Shown: piece after piece, positions 45,127-57,500 of the stretch
Numbering within the stretch: the stretch's first letter is position 1
Layout of the letters: each line of letters opens with the position of its first letter
Source: Marasmius tenuissimus
Lineage: Eukaryota > Basidiomycota > Agaricomycetes > Agaricales > Marasmiaceae
Length of the DNA: 64,000 nucleotides
NCBI GenBank assembly: GCA_029532415.1
Contig: JAQOTA010000052.1
Location: forward strand, 3,224,001 to 3,288,000
Reading direction: 5' to 3'
Notes under the pieces: model-generated
The model's input: only the letters and a program-made list of their open reading frames with translations
Databases searched by the model: none
What the model was told of the DNA's origin: nothing
Position numbers and translations under genes: made by a program

Positions 45127-48100
45127 TTATGACCCAACCTCCAACCCCATCCCCGCCTTCCCACCCGCACCAACCAACGGCGGCGACCCCCTCGGACTCT
45201 CAGCAAAACACCACTGCTCCACAAACGCCTTGTACAACATCTCGTTCCCAGCTCCCGTCGCTTTCGTCGGTAGCTGAACTTCCACAGGCGACGGACTCGG
45301 ACTCGGAGAGGGCGACAGATCCTCCAACGAAACCGTTGAAACCGATCCAGGCCTCGGCTTCTCCGTCTCACTCCCACTATGGTTATCCTCATCCAACCCA
45401 TGTCCATGTCTCGGATGCCAATCAAACCCCCCAAACTCATCATCATCATCCCCGCCATCCCCATCCCACCCCCTCGCACCCGCCCGACGTTGCTGATACG
45501 GCGAAGTCGTCGTTGACGAAGCAAACATCAACCGATCCAAACTCTCCGAACTACTTGTCGTCGACGTCGAACTCGCATCGTTGTCGAGCGACGGTACTCC
45601 GTCCGTAGACGACATCGACGACGTTCGTGACGAGGGTGCGAGCGGGAGGGCGGCGTCCCCAAAGTAGTCCCGTTTCCCGAGGAACTCGACGGTGGCGCTG
45701 CCGCCGGGTGTAACGACGGGGGACTCTTTCTTCTCCGCGTCGTTGTTCTCCTTCACATCGGAGGCCTTGGGTGTAGGCGTCGAATTCGTCGAGCTGGCAG
45801 ACGTAGTTGTAGTCGTCGTCGTCGAAGAAGACCAAGGCCAATACAAACTCAACCCTTCCTTCTTCTGCGTCTGCGACTTCTCGGGCTCCTCCTTCTTCTG
45901 CGCGGGCTTCTTCTCCGGCGTAGGCACCTCAATCGAAATCGTCGGTTTCGTCGTCGGGGCAAGGTCCTTCTTCTCCGTATCCGACGAAGCACTCCCACTC
46001 CTAGCCCGAACACTCCCAGGCGCAACATAATTCCTCAACGAAAACTTGCTCAACCTATTCTGCGTAGCCTGACTCAACGCCTCCGTCTGTCTCGTGTCAG
46101 GTGGGGACGAAGGTAACGCGACTTTCGACATCGTAGGTGAATACGTGACCGTCGATGTGGCCGTCGTCGGTGAAGAAGATGCCGGGTACGTCGATTGGGG
46201 TGGGGAGTACGAAGACATGAAGGAGGAGGTAGGTGGGGAGGTGGAGTAGGAAGACATGAACGAGGATGTAGGGGGTGAAGCAGACATCATTGAGGGTGCG
46301 TAGGCGGGCATCGTAAACGAAGGAGAAGAAGAGGCGGCAGTGGCAGGCGGTGAAGTCCCCATGACCGATATACTCGGTGGTGGTTGGGACAACGTCGAAG
46401 CAGGCGCACTGAGACTTCTCCCACCGTACGACCCGCCTTCCTTTCTCGAAGTCGAAGCACCGGGGATCGGAACAGGCGTCGAAGGCGCGGGCTGGAGAAC
46501 ACATTCAGCATCCGAAACAGAAAAGAAAAGAAGAAGGAATGAACGAACCTTGGGCACAACAACCTTCTTCCACCCAACCCGGTAGTTCTTGCCCCCGTTG
46601 TTATCCCACCATTCTCCTCTGCCCGGAGCGGTATACCTCACGACACCCCACATAACGCGGTTCTCCAGATTGAGATGGAGGTAATCCGTCAACGAGACAG
46701 TGACCAAGAACCGGTCGTACGAGTCTTGGGACCCTCCCAAGGCAGGTTCAGAGGCACACCGGGAGTGTAACGACGAGGCGGTAGATATGATATCTCCAAG
46801 TGTCTTGCCTACGTTATCGTTAGCACCAGCTTCGAAAAAACGAGAGAGAAGGATAAACTCACCAACAGAAGTCTTGGCACCCAAAGCCGCCCCACTGACA
46901 CTCTCCAAATACTTCGCCCCAACCTCGGAAACAGTAGCCCACTCATCCATCGTGAACCGGAAATAAACCTGCTTCTCATACGCCACATTCTTCACCAACA
47001 CCGTCAAGTTCAACTTGAACTCTCCAGTTCCTTTCTCGAGGTGCATCTTCTCCAACACGACGTGCTTGTCGATGGAGAAGGAAGACGAAGGAACCTCGAA
47101 GCCTTCCTTTAAATCCAACTCGAGCTCTTCCCTCTCCTTCTTCTCCTCCTCCTGTTTAGGTGGAGACTGCGACCGAGGTGGACTAGGCACCCTCGGGAAC
47201 GGGAACCCCTGTTGTCCACCACCACCACCACTACCGCTGCTGCTGCCGACACCACCCCACGAAAACCCAACGCTCCCTTTCAAATACCCATTCATCGCCC
47301 ACCCTCCTCCTCCTCCTTTGCTAGAACCCGCACCCCACTTGGTAGCAGCCTCCCGATCCGTCTCCGTCTCCGTCTCGGTATCAGCACCAAACTCGATATC
47401 GTTCGTGATAACCCCCGTTGGACCCCTCGAAACATCAGAGGACCTCCGAAGGAACGAGATCGGCTTTGCGCTCTTATTAAAGACGCGGATGTGTTCGAGA
47501 TCGTTGGGTAACGAAGGGAAATGGACGTTCTTGGGTGTACTAGGAGCTGTAGACGGTGACGGAGAGGGGGAAGGATCGTCGTCTTCCCAAGGGGTGGATG
47601 GGGCAGAACGAGCTCGTTGATGGGATGTGGGTTGTTGATGATGGTGAACGTGGGGATGCGAACGATGAGGTTGGTGGTTGGGGTGGTTGGGGTGTTGGAC
47701 GGGGATGTTCGATGTCGAGCTAGAGCCCTTGAGTGAACTCTTGAGTGGTTTCCCGTTGGATAACAAGATAGGAGAGGACGCTGTCCGCGAGGGGTGTGGG
47801 CGTTTGGGTACAGCGAGGTAGCTGGGGTTGGCGGTGTTCACGGTGATGGAGATGCTCTGAGACGATGACCGTGGGGATGTACGTGGTGAGTGGCGGGGTG
47901 AACCAGGGAGATTGGTGATGTGAGTCTGCAAACCCGAGAGCGGACTGAGCAATCCGCCATCTCGTTCGCCTGGTACAGGAGAGTTGAGGGGCGAACTCTT
48001 GGGGAATGGGACACCCCCGAAGGAAGGGCTCAACGGAGTCTTCAGCTTGAGTGGCGGTGGAGGTCCATCGTCATCTTCAGACTCAGACGACGAGGAAGAT

Positions 48101-48309
48101 GAGGCGTTCAAATGGAACTTTTGTTTCCTCGAAGGTGGACGAAGCGATGTGAACGCGCCTCCAGGCGAAGCGGACGCCGAGGCCGAAGGGGAATTTGATG
48201 GGTGCTGGGCAGAGTACGACCTCCGATGGCCAGGTCTGCCTAGTGAATGGGTCGTAAGCATCGGAGAAGTGGTGGTCGTAGCTGGCGAAGAAGGTGTAGC
48301 GTATGGCAT
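45127..48309 (-). CDS. CBM21 protein, glycogen-targeting PP1 regulatory subunit
   Basis: Regulator that brings protein phosphatase 1 to glycogen (Gac1/Reg3-type). Order: MPYATPSSP start; a long Ser/Pro/His-rich disordered part; the RVxF-like PP1-binding motif STPKNVHFPSL (about residue 278); then the CBM21 domain (about residues 420-590), with FTMDEWATVSEV, VKNVAYEKQVYFRF, DRFLVTVSL and the typical carbohydrate-side end GEWWDNNGGKNYRV; then a Ser/Thr/Pro-rich tail. Two introns, 46809-46862 (54 nt) and 46492-46548 (57 nt), are multiples of three without stops, so the reading frame of 1,060 codons includes them. The spliced protein has 1,023 aa, with the first intron inside the CBM21 domain. 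Start: first ATG. Cytosolic. Serine repeats in the tail may carry phosphorylation sites. Confidence 0.85.
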   Translation of the reverse strand: MPYATPSSPATTTTSPMLTTHSLGRPGHRRSYSAQHPSNSPSASASASPGGAFTSLRPPSRKQKFHLNASSSSSSESEDDDGPPPPLKLKTPLSPSFGGVPFPKSSPLNSPVPGERDGGLLSPLSGLQTHITNLPGSPRHSPRTSPRSSSQSISITVNTANPSYLAVPKRPHPSRTASSPILLSNGKPLKSSLKGSSSTSNIPVQHPNHPNHQPHRSHPHVHHHQQPTSHQRARSAPSTPWEDDDPSPSPSPSTAPSTPKNVHFPSLPNDLEHIRVFNKSAKPISFLRRSSDVSRGPTGVITNDIEFGADTETETETDREAATKWGAGSSKGGGGGWAMNGYLKGSVGFSWGGVGSSSGSGGGGGQQGFPFPRVPSPPRSQSPPKQEEEKKEREELELDLKEGFEVPSSSFSIDKHVVLEKMHLEKGTGEFKLNLTVLVKNVAYEKQVYFRFTMDEWATVSEVGAKYLESVSGAALGAKTSVGEFILLSRFFEAGANDNVGKTLGDIISTASSLHSRCASEPALGGSQDSYDRFLVTVSLTDYLHLNLENRVMWGVVRYTAPGRGEWWDNNGGKNYRVGWKKVVVPKVRSFLLLFFSVSDAECVLQPAPSTPVPIPGASTSRKEGGSYGGRSLSAPASTLSQPPPSISVMGTSPPATAASSSPSFTMPAYAPSMMSASPPTSSFMSSYSTSPPTSSFMSSYSPPQSTYPASSSPTTATSTVTYSPTMSKVALPSSPPDTRQTEALSQATQNRLSKFSLRNYVAPGSVRARSGSASSDTEKKDLAPTTKPTISIEVPTPEKKPAQKKEEPEKSQTQKKEGLSLYWPWSSSTTTTTTTSASSTNSTPTPKASDVKENNDAEKKESPVVTPGGSATVEFLGKRDYFGDAALPLAPSSRTSSMSSTDGVPSLDNDASSTSTTSSSESLDRLMFASSTTTSPYQQRRAGARGWDGDGGDDDDEFGGFDWHPRHGHGLDEDNHSGSETEKPRPGSVSTVSLEDLSPSPSPSPSPVEVQLPTKATGAGNEMLYKAFVEQWCFAESPRGSPPLVGAGGKAGMGLEVGS

Positions 48310-50700
48310 TCAAGTCCTAAACAAGAAGAAAAAACGTTCAACAATCTTCTCCAACCCAAAGGACCTGACGTCATGAACGGCCGCCACTCACAGACCTAGT
48401 CCTCCAAAGCAAAGCGGGTCGTGGTCCTCCAACAAGAAGAGTCGTCGTCCGAACGATCCAAGCGTCGAGGCGAGGGAGGATAAGATAAAGGACAAGAAAG
48501 GTCCAGGTAAAAAAAGAGGCGGTGAGTGCGGGTGCTGAAATCCTTGTCTCATATCTCCCTGAGCGTATAATATAAAGTGGGCTAAGCAAATAGAGATTAT
48601 AAAAAATTATTAGATAATTACTAAATCAGAAAACATATCCGTGGGAAACGGATACCCGATCTCGATCTAGATCCTTCCAAAAAAACCGAACCTTCCAGAT
48701 CGGAGATCGAGTCCACTCCACAGGGAGGAGGGAAAAACGGATGGACTTCTGGCACTCCCTTATCTGAATTTTTTACCCTCGACTCAACGCCCATCAGAAC
48801 ATCCTCGTTTCTGCAAAGGTAAAAAAGCTATTTTTCTCTCAGCGACGAGCGGTAGCTTTTCCGTCCCCCCCTTTACCCCCTCCTCCTCCTACCTCCCTTC
48901 CCTCCTGATTCACAAATCCGCATCGGCATTGGTTATCTACCACCCCGCGGTTCTTTTACTTCCGTAGCTGTAGTAGAGTGGCTCTGCTATCCGCACTCCG
49001 ACTCCGCATCCCTCTCCCGCCGTCGTAGATACAGATAAGACATTCCAAGTGTATAATCCAAGTAGACGCGCAAATAACGGAGCGCTGTGTATCACCATCT
49101 GACTCCTGAGTCTCTTCGACAACCACCGCCACTGCATGAGGGTCAATTTCATTCCACGAGACCAAACTCATACCGGTACACTAACCTGCTGCGGAGCCCC
49201 AACTCCCGAACCTGCATTATGAAGATGAGATACCCACAAACGCCCGAGGGCCCAGTAAGTTGTAAAACCATGACCCGACCTCGAACGTTCCAAGTCGACT
49301 CGGGTACTCCACCACATCGATATCTACTTGTCACCTCCATACCCACGAGCTACCGCAAATCGTCGAACCAGACAATTGTAATTCATTATGGTTTAGGCAC
49401 TCTCGACCTTCGAAAAGGATCCACTCTGACGCAACAAACATACCTTATAAGTTCAAGCATCAAAAAAAAGGTGTATCCACTCCTTCTGTTCTCTCCCCAC
49501 TCCTCAAACATATCTTTTCTTGTCACCCCAACTTCGTTCTCCACAACGACCCTGACCCTGATACTGCCACTGGAACGAGGGTGATTCCTACTTCCCGCTT
49601 CCCCACAGTCATATTCTCATCTTATCAGCCTTTTCTCCTCGCCACCGTGTCGGTAAGCAACGTTTCCACCCACTACCTCCGCCATCGCTTCGGTAAACCC
49701 AGCACGTTCAACACTCCTACTCACCTTCTCCACAACGACCCTGCCACTGGAACGACGTCGGACGGTGGTTAAGGAAAAAACCATCTCCCGCTTCCCCACA
49801 TTCATAGTTCACATCTTATCTACCTTCTGAGTCTACACTCACCTAACACCTAATATAGCATCACCGCCCCTTGCCATCGTGTTTCTACTCACACCTCCGC
49901 CATCGAGCACGTTCCATGACCGGAGTGGCGTGGGTAAAGTCAAGTCATGAGGTCCGAGGTCGGGTGTTACAACTCCGGATACGGAAATCGCTCGGGGAGT
50001 CGGGATTCTGTGATGTCGGGAGCTGGGAAAGCTTTTTTTTGATTCGGTACCGAATCCCGACATCGATACTACGAACCATCAACACGTCTATTCGCTCGAT
50101 GATACATACGTATCTAGGTCGTTGTTCTTATCGTTTTCTCGGTCAATCAAACGGCAAGTTTCCATCATCATCACTTATACTACGGTCTACGCCAAAATCC
50201 CTCGGAATGCTGTACCAGCAGCGAAATTGACTCTTTCATTCTCTCTCATACACTATTCTGTTCTGGCCTTATTCTGGTTTGGGGGAAAGGGGAACGGTCC
50301 GAACCCGAAAATTCGGGCTGTTGCAACTTCGACGAAGGGCTCCACTCTCACTCTTCTCGTCCGAGTAGGCTAAGGCAACGGGTCTCTGCATTCTGCGGCA
50401 ATTTCCTGTTACCTCGTCGTTCAACAGTATTCTAGCCAAGTACGACTCCACTCTTCTTCTTCTGAGCCTGTGTTCAACGAAGCTCGGGTAGGCTCGGGTC
50501 TTATTACCACTTCCACGACGATTGGCGACACGATCGACTGGTACAGTATCCGGACACTCAATCACCACCACCACCACCACCACCACCGCAGTCTGGATCC
50601 TTTTGATGGTTACGGGCGAAGTTGGGTTAGTTTCTCGTTCCCGAATTTCAGACTCAGACTGGCTAAAGGGTTAGAGTAGATATGCAGAATGTATGTAGCC
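48310..50700. other. promoter of the CBM21 gene and gene-poor DNA with a tandem duplication
   Basis: The first few hundred bases are the gene's 5' flank. An imperfect duplication of about 190 bp lies at about 49532-49715 and 49728-49916 (shared words CTTCTCCACAACGACCCTG, CCACTGGAACGA, CCCGCTTCCCCACA). A (CAC)8 tract is at about 50563-50586. No coding support. Confidence 0.5.
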
Positions 50701-53030
50701 AAATCCCGTTTGATTGTGATGCTTTGACATTTACTTAGTTCAGTGAAATGTAAAAGATCAAAAAAAATCCAACTCTGATAGCTCTGGCGAATCTTTTGTC
50801 TACAGCTTTCCTCATTCCTCGTTCCCGTGCCACAAGCGCTAGACGGGAATGAGGCGTCTATTTGAGTAGGAGGGGGGTGGACTGTTGACACCCCTTCTCC
50901 CTCCTCGCACTCTGACACACGCGCGCCCTGATGTCCCTGCAATTGACAAAGCGGCAGGCGGCAATTCCCCCCCACTAGACCCAGTAGTAACAGCACTTGA
51001 CTCTGAACCCCGCCTCGTGTATGTTGACCGTCAAATCGTCCCATTTTTCGCAATTCACATATTCCCACCCTTCCACCTTCTATGCTAGACTGCGAGCCCC
51101 TTCATGATAGTATGTGATCAGCGTGAAAAAAGGGCGCCCTCGTCGATGGGGTAACCTACACTTTTGGGTTTAGCCCAAGGGTGTACTTGGCGCTGGGAAC
51201 TCAGGCCCCTATTGAGTCGTTGCTTGCTTTGTTCCATCATCTACACCCCTCCGCCAATCCCAAGCTCTTGATGATGTTTTGGGGGACTCTAACGTTCACC
51301 CCAACCACCGACTCGGAGGGACGTGTATGTGTTTTTTTCTGTGTTTCATGTCGCGTATACTGAATCTGAACCTCTAGTAAAATGAACGTGGAAATCAGCC
51401 ATCGTAATTTGTCTGCGGGGGCCCGAACTTGTTCGATGACGATGTTGGGGAAGAGGTTCACGGTCATTGATCGTCGTTCACGGTTAGCAAATACCATAAA
51501 TATGACGATGCCCGAGGTTCGAGATAAACTGTTCACCCACTGAATGGTATAAACGAATACCGAGGGATGCCTATGTCAAAAAGCAAGTTCCAAGCTTCAC
51601 GGACTTTGATTTCACCGGGATGGGTTTGGGCTATTAAAGTCGAGGCCTCTTCCTAGTCCTACTCACTGGCTTAACGTTCAACAGACACTAGACACTGACC
51701 GGAGTACAAATGACGATGCGGCTATTGGGGTGTAGCATGTAGTATGTAGTGAGCAGCCTCGAAAGTCGAACGAAAGCTCCAAACTCGCCACTCACCACTC
51801 GCCACCCACTTCAAGAGAACATAAATTAACAGTACGCGTCTGAACCTCTCCCCGCCCCTCCCTCGGGGAAAGGTTCTGACTATTCAAATGGACTTGAGAG
51901 CCTCGTCATAAATGACGATTCGCTTAACTCGAGATCTTCTTGACTTCAAAGGGTTTTGAGCGACTCATCGAAGTCAAAGATTTCGGAAATGAGTATTGGC
52001 AAGGACCTGGCAAAGAAGGAATGAAAGCTACTATATGCGGATGTCCCAAGTCCTCTGCCTCTTCCCTGGAATACTAGTCATACAGTGATCGTCAACGGCT
52101 GGGAGAACCGATGGACTTGGCTGTAGAGAATCCCCGATACCAACACGCAATTCACGGCGTGCCAGGACAATGGATGGAGGTTGCGTTCCCCCTCCCTCAC
52201 ATTGAAACGAGCACAGGGTCTGTTTCAATTGTCCAGTCATCTAGTACATAAATCCGATTCCGAGGGTGTCATGATCAGAACTCACTCACTGTAACCTGGA
52301 AACCCACAGTTATTTCGAACTTGAAGAAAAATCGCGACTCGGAGGTCAAGTAAGTAAGTAGTAGCAGCCGTATCAGAAGCTCAGTTTCATTGGTTAGCAC
52401 TCCCACAGTCATCAGTGAACACTCCGAGGTCCAATCCATACACTGGATAACGGCACGGCTTTCCACAAGGCACTTCACCGCCTCCCGCCAATCAAATTTT
52501 TTTACAGTATGCTACCTGCCTGCCGTTCTACATACCGCTTGGACACCTCCCTCAGCAATATCAATTCTCGAACATTCCAGGGGGGTGGCAATGAGATAAA
52601 TCAACAAAAAAATTAAATATAGATAACGCTTAATTTCCTGACTTGACGCGTGACCCACATCAAAACACCGGATTTTCTGACATTTCCGCTGTCGCTGTGG
52701 AATAACCTCTTAGCGAAATGAACTTCTCAAGTCTGGCGCCTGACGCCTGGCAACGGACGTCGGAAAGCCTTGAACTCCGAGTCGCACTGAATTTTCTCGC
52801 TTGCGGCTTTTCTTCTCACAAAATGTGAGTCCGAGCCGTGAGACCACCGATGAATTGAAGTGACACAAGATGTGATTATGGTGAAAAGGGTGGTTTTGTG
52901 TGATTGAAGCGAGCGGCGGAAGCGGGATATGTAGCCTGAGTCTCGATACTTGCCGGTCGGTCGGCAGGTATTAGGAAGTGGGTTGACATCGATTTTCAGG
53001 CCTTTAAACCTTTAGTCGCAGTTTTCATTT
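50701..53030. other. gene-poor interval
   Basis: Short frames only, none with a motif or splice support. No RNA gene found. Confidence 0.5.
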
Positions 53031-54500
53031 CGGTTGAGGCGACGAACGTGGTTGGTATGATATGCCCCATGCGAGATGAAGAAAGGCCCCTTCAAAGCTT
53101 TGGCTAGTCAAGAAAGCCGAACTGAAGACCCTGGGAGTTGAATGGCGGGATTCGAAAGGTACGACAGTCAAGCGAGGACACAGGAGGGGGAGCCAAAACC
53201 GCCGCAGCACGAAAGCCGAATAAGACTGGGTCCTCCACCATATATATACTACGATTCGAAGGGCCCGAGTCGTGTGTGGCGGGAGGAAAAACCAAAGAAA
53301 AAAAAAGGCACCCGAGTTATTTAGTATGTCGAAGTCGAACAGTGAAGCCGCCGGTAGCACTAAGACCGACGGCGGCTGTGGCGAGGTAAAAATAAATCAC
53401 GCGCAGTCGATATAAAGGTGGAGAAACGATAACGGCTATGTCGAAGGAGAAGAACGTTGAACGTCGTTAACAGCCGACGTAAACATGAGAGAAACTTCTT
53501 TGGCGATTATGGCGAAAATAGAAAAGTACTAGCGAGATAAGACAGGTATCGTATAGGGACGATGCGAAGATAAGGCATTGAAGACGACCGTAAGGGTGGA
53601 AACTCAGAGACAGCGACGAGGAGGGAGCAGTGAGCAGTGGTAGCGCAAGTCGAATAAGACTGGATTCGTGGTACACGTGAGCGCATGTGGTGACCACGGC
53701 AAGAGTTGTGATGTGAGAACACGGTAGGGCTAGATCATCGTACTGAGAAAGGAAAGGACTCGAGAGAAAGCCAGATGTATGGGCTGGCTTTTGGACACGT
53801 CCTTTGTTGCAAGCAGGCGTTCTGAAAGGTGAGACGAGGACCAGGAGAAAAATTCTTCGGTGATTGTGGCGAGAAGGAAAAGTACTAGCGAGATGACTCA
53901 AGCGCCGCATATGGCATAGAATACTGTTGATACGAAGATAAGGCGTTTAGAACGACAGGTGTGAACTCTGATAACAATGGTATTGGGCAGGGCTGGAACT
54001 GTCGTAAAGATAAGAACGTTCGCCATCGCTCGTGCGTTTATAATGTTTCTTGCCTCAACAGGCCATAAGGGATACCCTGCATTGTCAGCCACCAGCCTGA
54101 ACTTTAAGTGGCCAGAGAGGATGAACATGGCTCGAGCTCGATTGGTAGCCTCCCCAGCAAAAATTTCTGGAACTCGAAGAGGCTGGCGATTTGTAGGTCC
54201 AAGGAAGAGTCTGTTCCCGCGAACCTCGATGGTATTGAAAGCTTGGACTTTTTTACTCGTGATTTTCTTTCATCCCCATCATATCATTTCCCTTCCGCTG
54301 TCGCACGCGATCGGTGAGAGAACCGCACTAATATGGTAGGACAGCACGCCGACACAACCTAGGCAGAGATAGAAAGAATAGAATTGGGGTGGGTGTTTTG
54401 AGTACCTGTGAAGCAAAAATGACGTAGCGCTCAAAAATCCCTCAAAAAAAAAAGAGAGGAACACGAACAAACCCCCTGCCCCACGACTTATAAGTATCTG
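53031..54500. repeat. degenerate direct repeats
   Basis: The phrase GGCGA...AAAAGTACTAGCGAGAT followed by GACGAAGATAAGGC-like sequence occurs at about 53487-53605 and again at about 53844-53950, a spacing of about 360 bp. The first part of the interval has looser similarity. No gene. Confidence 0.45.
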
Positions 54501-57500
54501 GGAGCCACCTCAATCTTTCCACCCCACATCCATTGTCCCCACCTTCTTACTGTGCGCGATGCACGTTCTTCGCTGTCCCTTGAAGTTGCTGCTTCATTTA
54601 CTGCTTGCTTGATGGTCTTGTTTGGACGGGATTCAATGGGCCGTGTGATTTGAATGACGTGGGAGACAAGCTGATGAACGGAGAAGATGAAGGTGCGAAT
54701 AGAGGCATCGGCTTGGGGAATAGGAACGAGGGGGGGAAGGATGACGGGAAGTGCTGAAGGACGATGCCGATGGATGATGAGTCAGTCAGGTTACGGAAAA
54801 GGAAAGAGGGCGGAGAAGGCGGAGGGCGGGTTTGATGTCGGGAGAGTCGGTGCGTCGTCGTGTTAATTTTGGAAACTCTCGTCGTCGTCGTCGGGTGCCT
54901 CATCGCTCGGGACTCGGAACCGATATCTCCGAGTAGCGAGGATAACCCCGGCTGCCCAGTGCCGATGAGTCTCCGTCGTCCGAAACTACAAGCTTCAGGA
55001 TTTTCTTCACCCTCCCTACCTCCACGTATCTTTCCTCAAGCCGTCGGGGAATCTTCCTTATCTCCACGTCTCATGGACTACTGGCACCGCTGGATCGAAG
55101 TACTTCCATCACCTATCTCGACGTGTAAGGTACCTACTTACCCATATCATCTTACGCGGCCTGAGCTTTCCCTTCCCAGAGTCGTTCATGATTTCCCAGG
55201 ATTGGCTCATCAATCCGTACGCCCGTTCTACAGCCGAAACTATTCCCTTTTCCTTCTAGTTGCCAAAGCATCGTCCGTCATAAAGTACGCGATCTCGTCG
55301 TCATTGACGGGACTGCAAGTGGGCGACGCTGCTTTGTCCGAATTCGTTGGGTTGCGTTCCGCGGGCCCCCTCCTTCCACATATTTCCGGTATCTCTTTTC
55401 CTCCGTGTCCCTCCTCCGTGTTCTCGACCCCCGGAAGAGTTCGAATGCCCTCGTCATCGACGTTCAACAATACACACCATACATTCAACGACGCGTATCC
55501 GGCGATCCGCCTTCGACAATTCACCGGCATCGTCCGTTCCAACGCCGACAACGCAATCTTTCCTACTCGACTCCTCGTCATATTCTGCGTCATTTCTCAT
55601 CGCCCGCGATGGCCTCATTTGTTCGACATCCGACACGACATTCGCTACCCGTGCCTTGATACCCGCAACAATTTCCTTTCTCACCGATTCAAGCTATGGT
55701 CCATGGAGGCGTGGCATCACCTCGAGGCCCTGCTAAGTGGTCCTGCTCGGACGTGATATTTGATTGATTCTTGATTCTAGAACTGACTCGCCCACATTCT
55801 CTTCCCTTGCCTCTGTCGTCTCGATTCTTACAATCGGTCGGCATGGATGACGGTTGCAAACCGTTCAATGTTTTGGCTCCCACTCGGCGTCCCTTCGTCC
55901 CTAACCATCTTCGATGTATTTCAAGCCTTGGAACCACACACATGGTCGAATTTCGCTCGGTCTTCTTCCTATTTCATGCTTCATGTGTTCGCTCTTACGA
56001 CCCTGTCAAACTGTTCACAACCATGATGGGCCCCGGCCATTGGATTTTCGACGGTTTGTTGAGGGAAGATTGGGAGCGTCATACGTGACGTCGATGCCAA
56101 TGAATATCTACTACGCTCGGGCCTCGACTTACTCTCTCAACTCCGTGTCCCGTCGGCTCGGCCCTGATTTGCTGATGGTGGTCATTCAACCACTCATCAG
56201 CACGCATGAGCGCTCGCTCCTGCCGTTGAACGTTCATTCGGCATTGGACGAAACTGCACAGGGAGGGGAGTTGATGGGGACGGGACGGTTGCAAATGGTA
56301 ATGTGGAAGGTATGGAAGTTGCTAAACGCGGTAAAGGATCGCGTCCTGTACTACTAATTCATTGTGTTCGATAGCTGTAGGGGAGAGAGTCTTGTGGTCA
56401 CTCTAGCCCCCTTGCATGATTTTTGTACATTAGCTTCGAGTCTAATGAACAATACAGCCGCCTTCACCAAAGCCACTTAATCTCAAGTCTGTCAAAATGC
56501 GTCTAGAACTCTACAGACTTGACTTGAATACATCCGTCAAGACGTGTACAGCTCAGTGGGTGGGAGACCCTGGAAATTGCCGAAATCAACACGGACGACC
56601 CCGTACGTTGAGACGTACACGGTACAACGTCTGATATCTCCCAATTTCGAAGTCCTTCCTAAACCTCAGAGGTTCAAGTTCTCCCACTCACTGTCGATCC
56701 TTTTCTCGAGGCTGTATTCCGAACTCCGAATCGGGAGTTATCCCTGGTTGCTTACTTTATTGTTCTGACTTGGACGTTCTTATTTCTGTTCCATTATTGA
56801 GGCTCTCTTTCCGACCTCCTCGCTTGTAGTGACTCTCCGACAGGATTGTACGAGGACTTATCTTTCATTCCTTATCATGGGCTCCCGCACGTTACCGTAT
56901 TTTATTTAGCGCTGAGCACCCGTTAGTTGCGCAATCAAGCATCGACGGACGGTTTTATTTCGCCAAGGACTGAACGCTGTACCAGTACAGGACTCACTGA
57001 TAAGTACTTATCGTCGACCGATACCAAATCATTCGTTTTCGTGGTTACCTGATCCACGATCTCCCCAACAACATTGATTGCTCAAGAGTTGAGATTATGT
57101 TTGATATGATTGCTTTACATACCCTTACGATATCTACACTGACTATGGGGAAGGAGGGGAGAGGGACCCTAGATACCCCTTTATGGCATCCGAGTCCGAT
57201 ATGTCAGACCGACTTTCACAGGAGTCCGCGTTCGAGTAGAAAGAAGGCAGGCAAAAAATCTGTGGGCTGGTCATGGGGTCCTTGAATACGGCGTCGGTGA
57301 GAGTGTCAGTTCAAGCTCGAGGGTCCTTAAAAGCCAAGGGGGCCGGACTTGGGCTAAGACCCTTTCAACTGCGCAGTCCGACGTGTCGAGTCGTCCTAAG
57401 ACTCTTTCAGTTGACTACAATATTAGCGATTATGATACGTGCTTATGGAACTGTCAGATGTTAGACCACACAAGAAATCATTCGGGACAAGGTAGTTGAT

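Noticed and set aside
44934..45608. 224-codon plus-strand frame, Ser/Pro/His rich
   Set aside because: It lies antisense to the end of the CBM21 gene, and its composition is the complement of that gene's Ser/Pro codons.
47015..47620. 201-codon plus-strand frame
   Set aside because: Antisense shadow of the CBM21 gene.
54860..55756. 298-codon plus-strand frame
   Set aside because: No domain, mixed hydrophobic/basic composition and overlapping frames on both strands; long open frames occur by chance in this GC-rich stretch.
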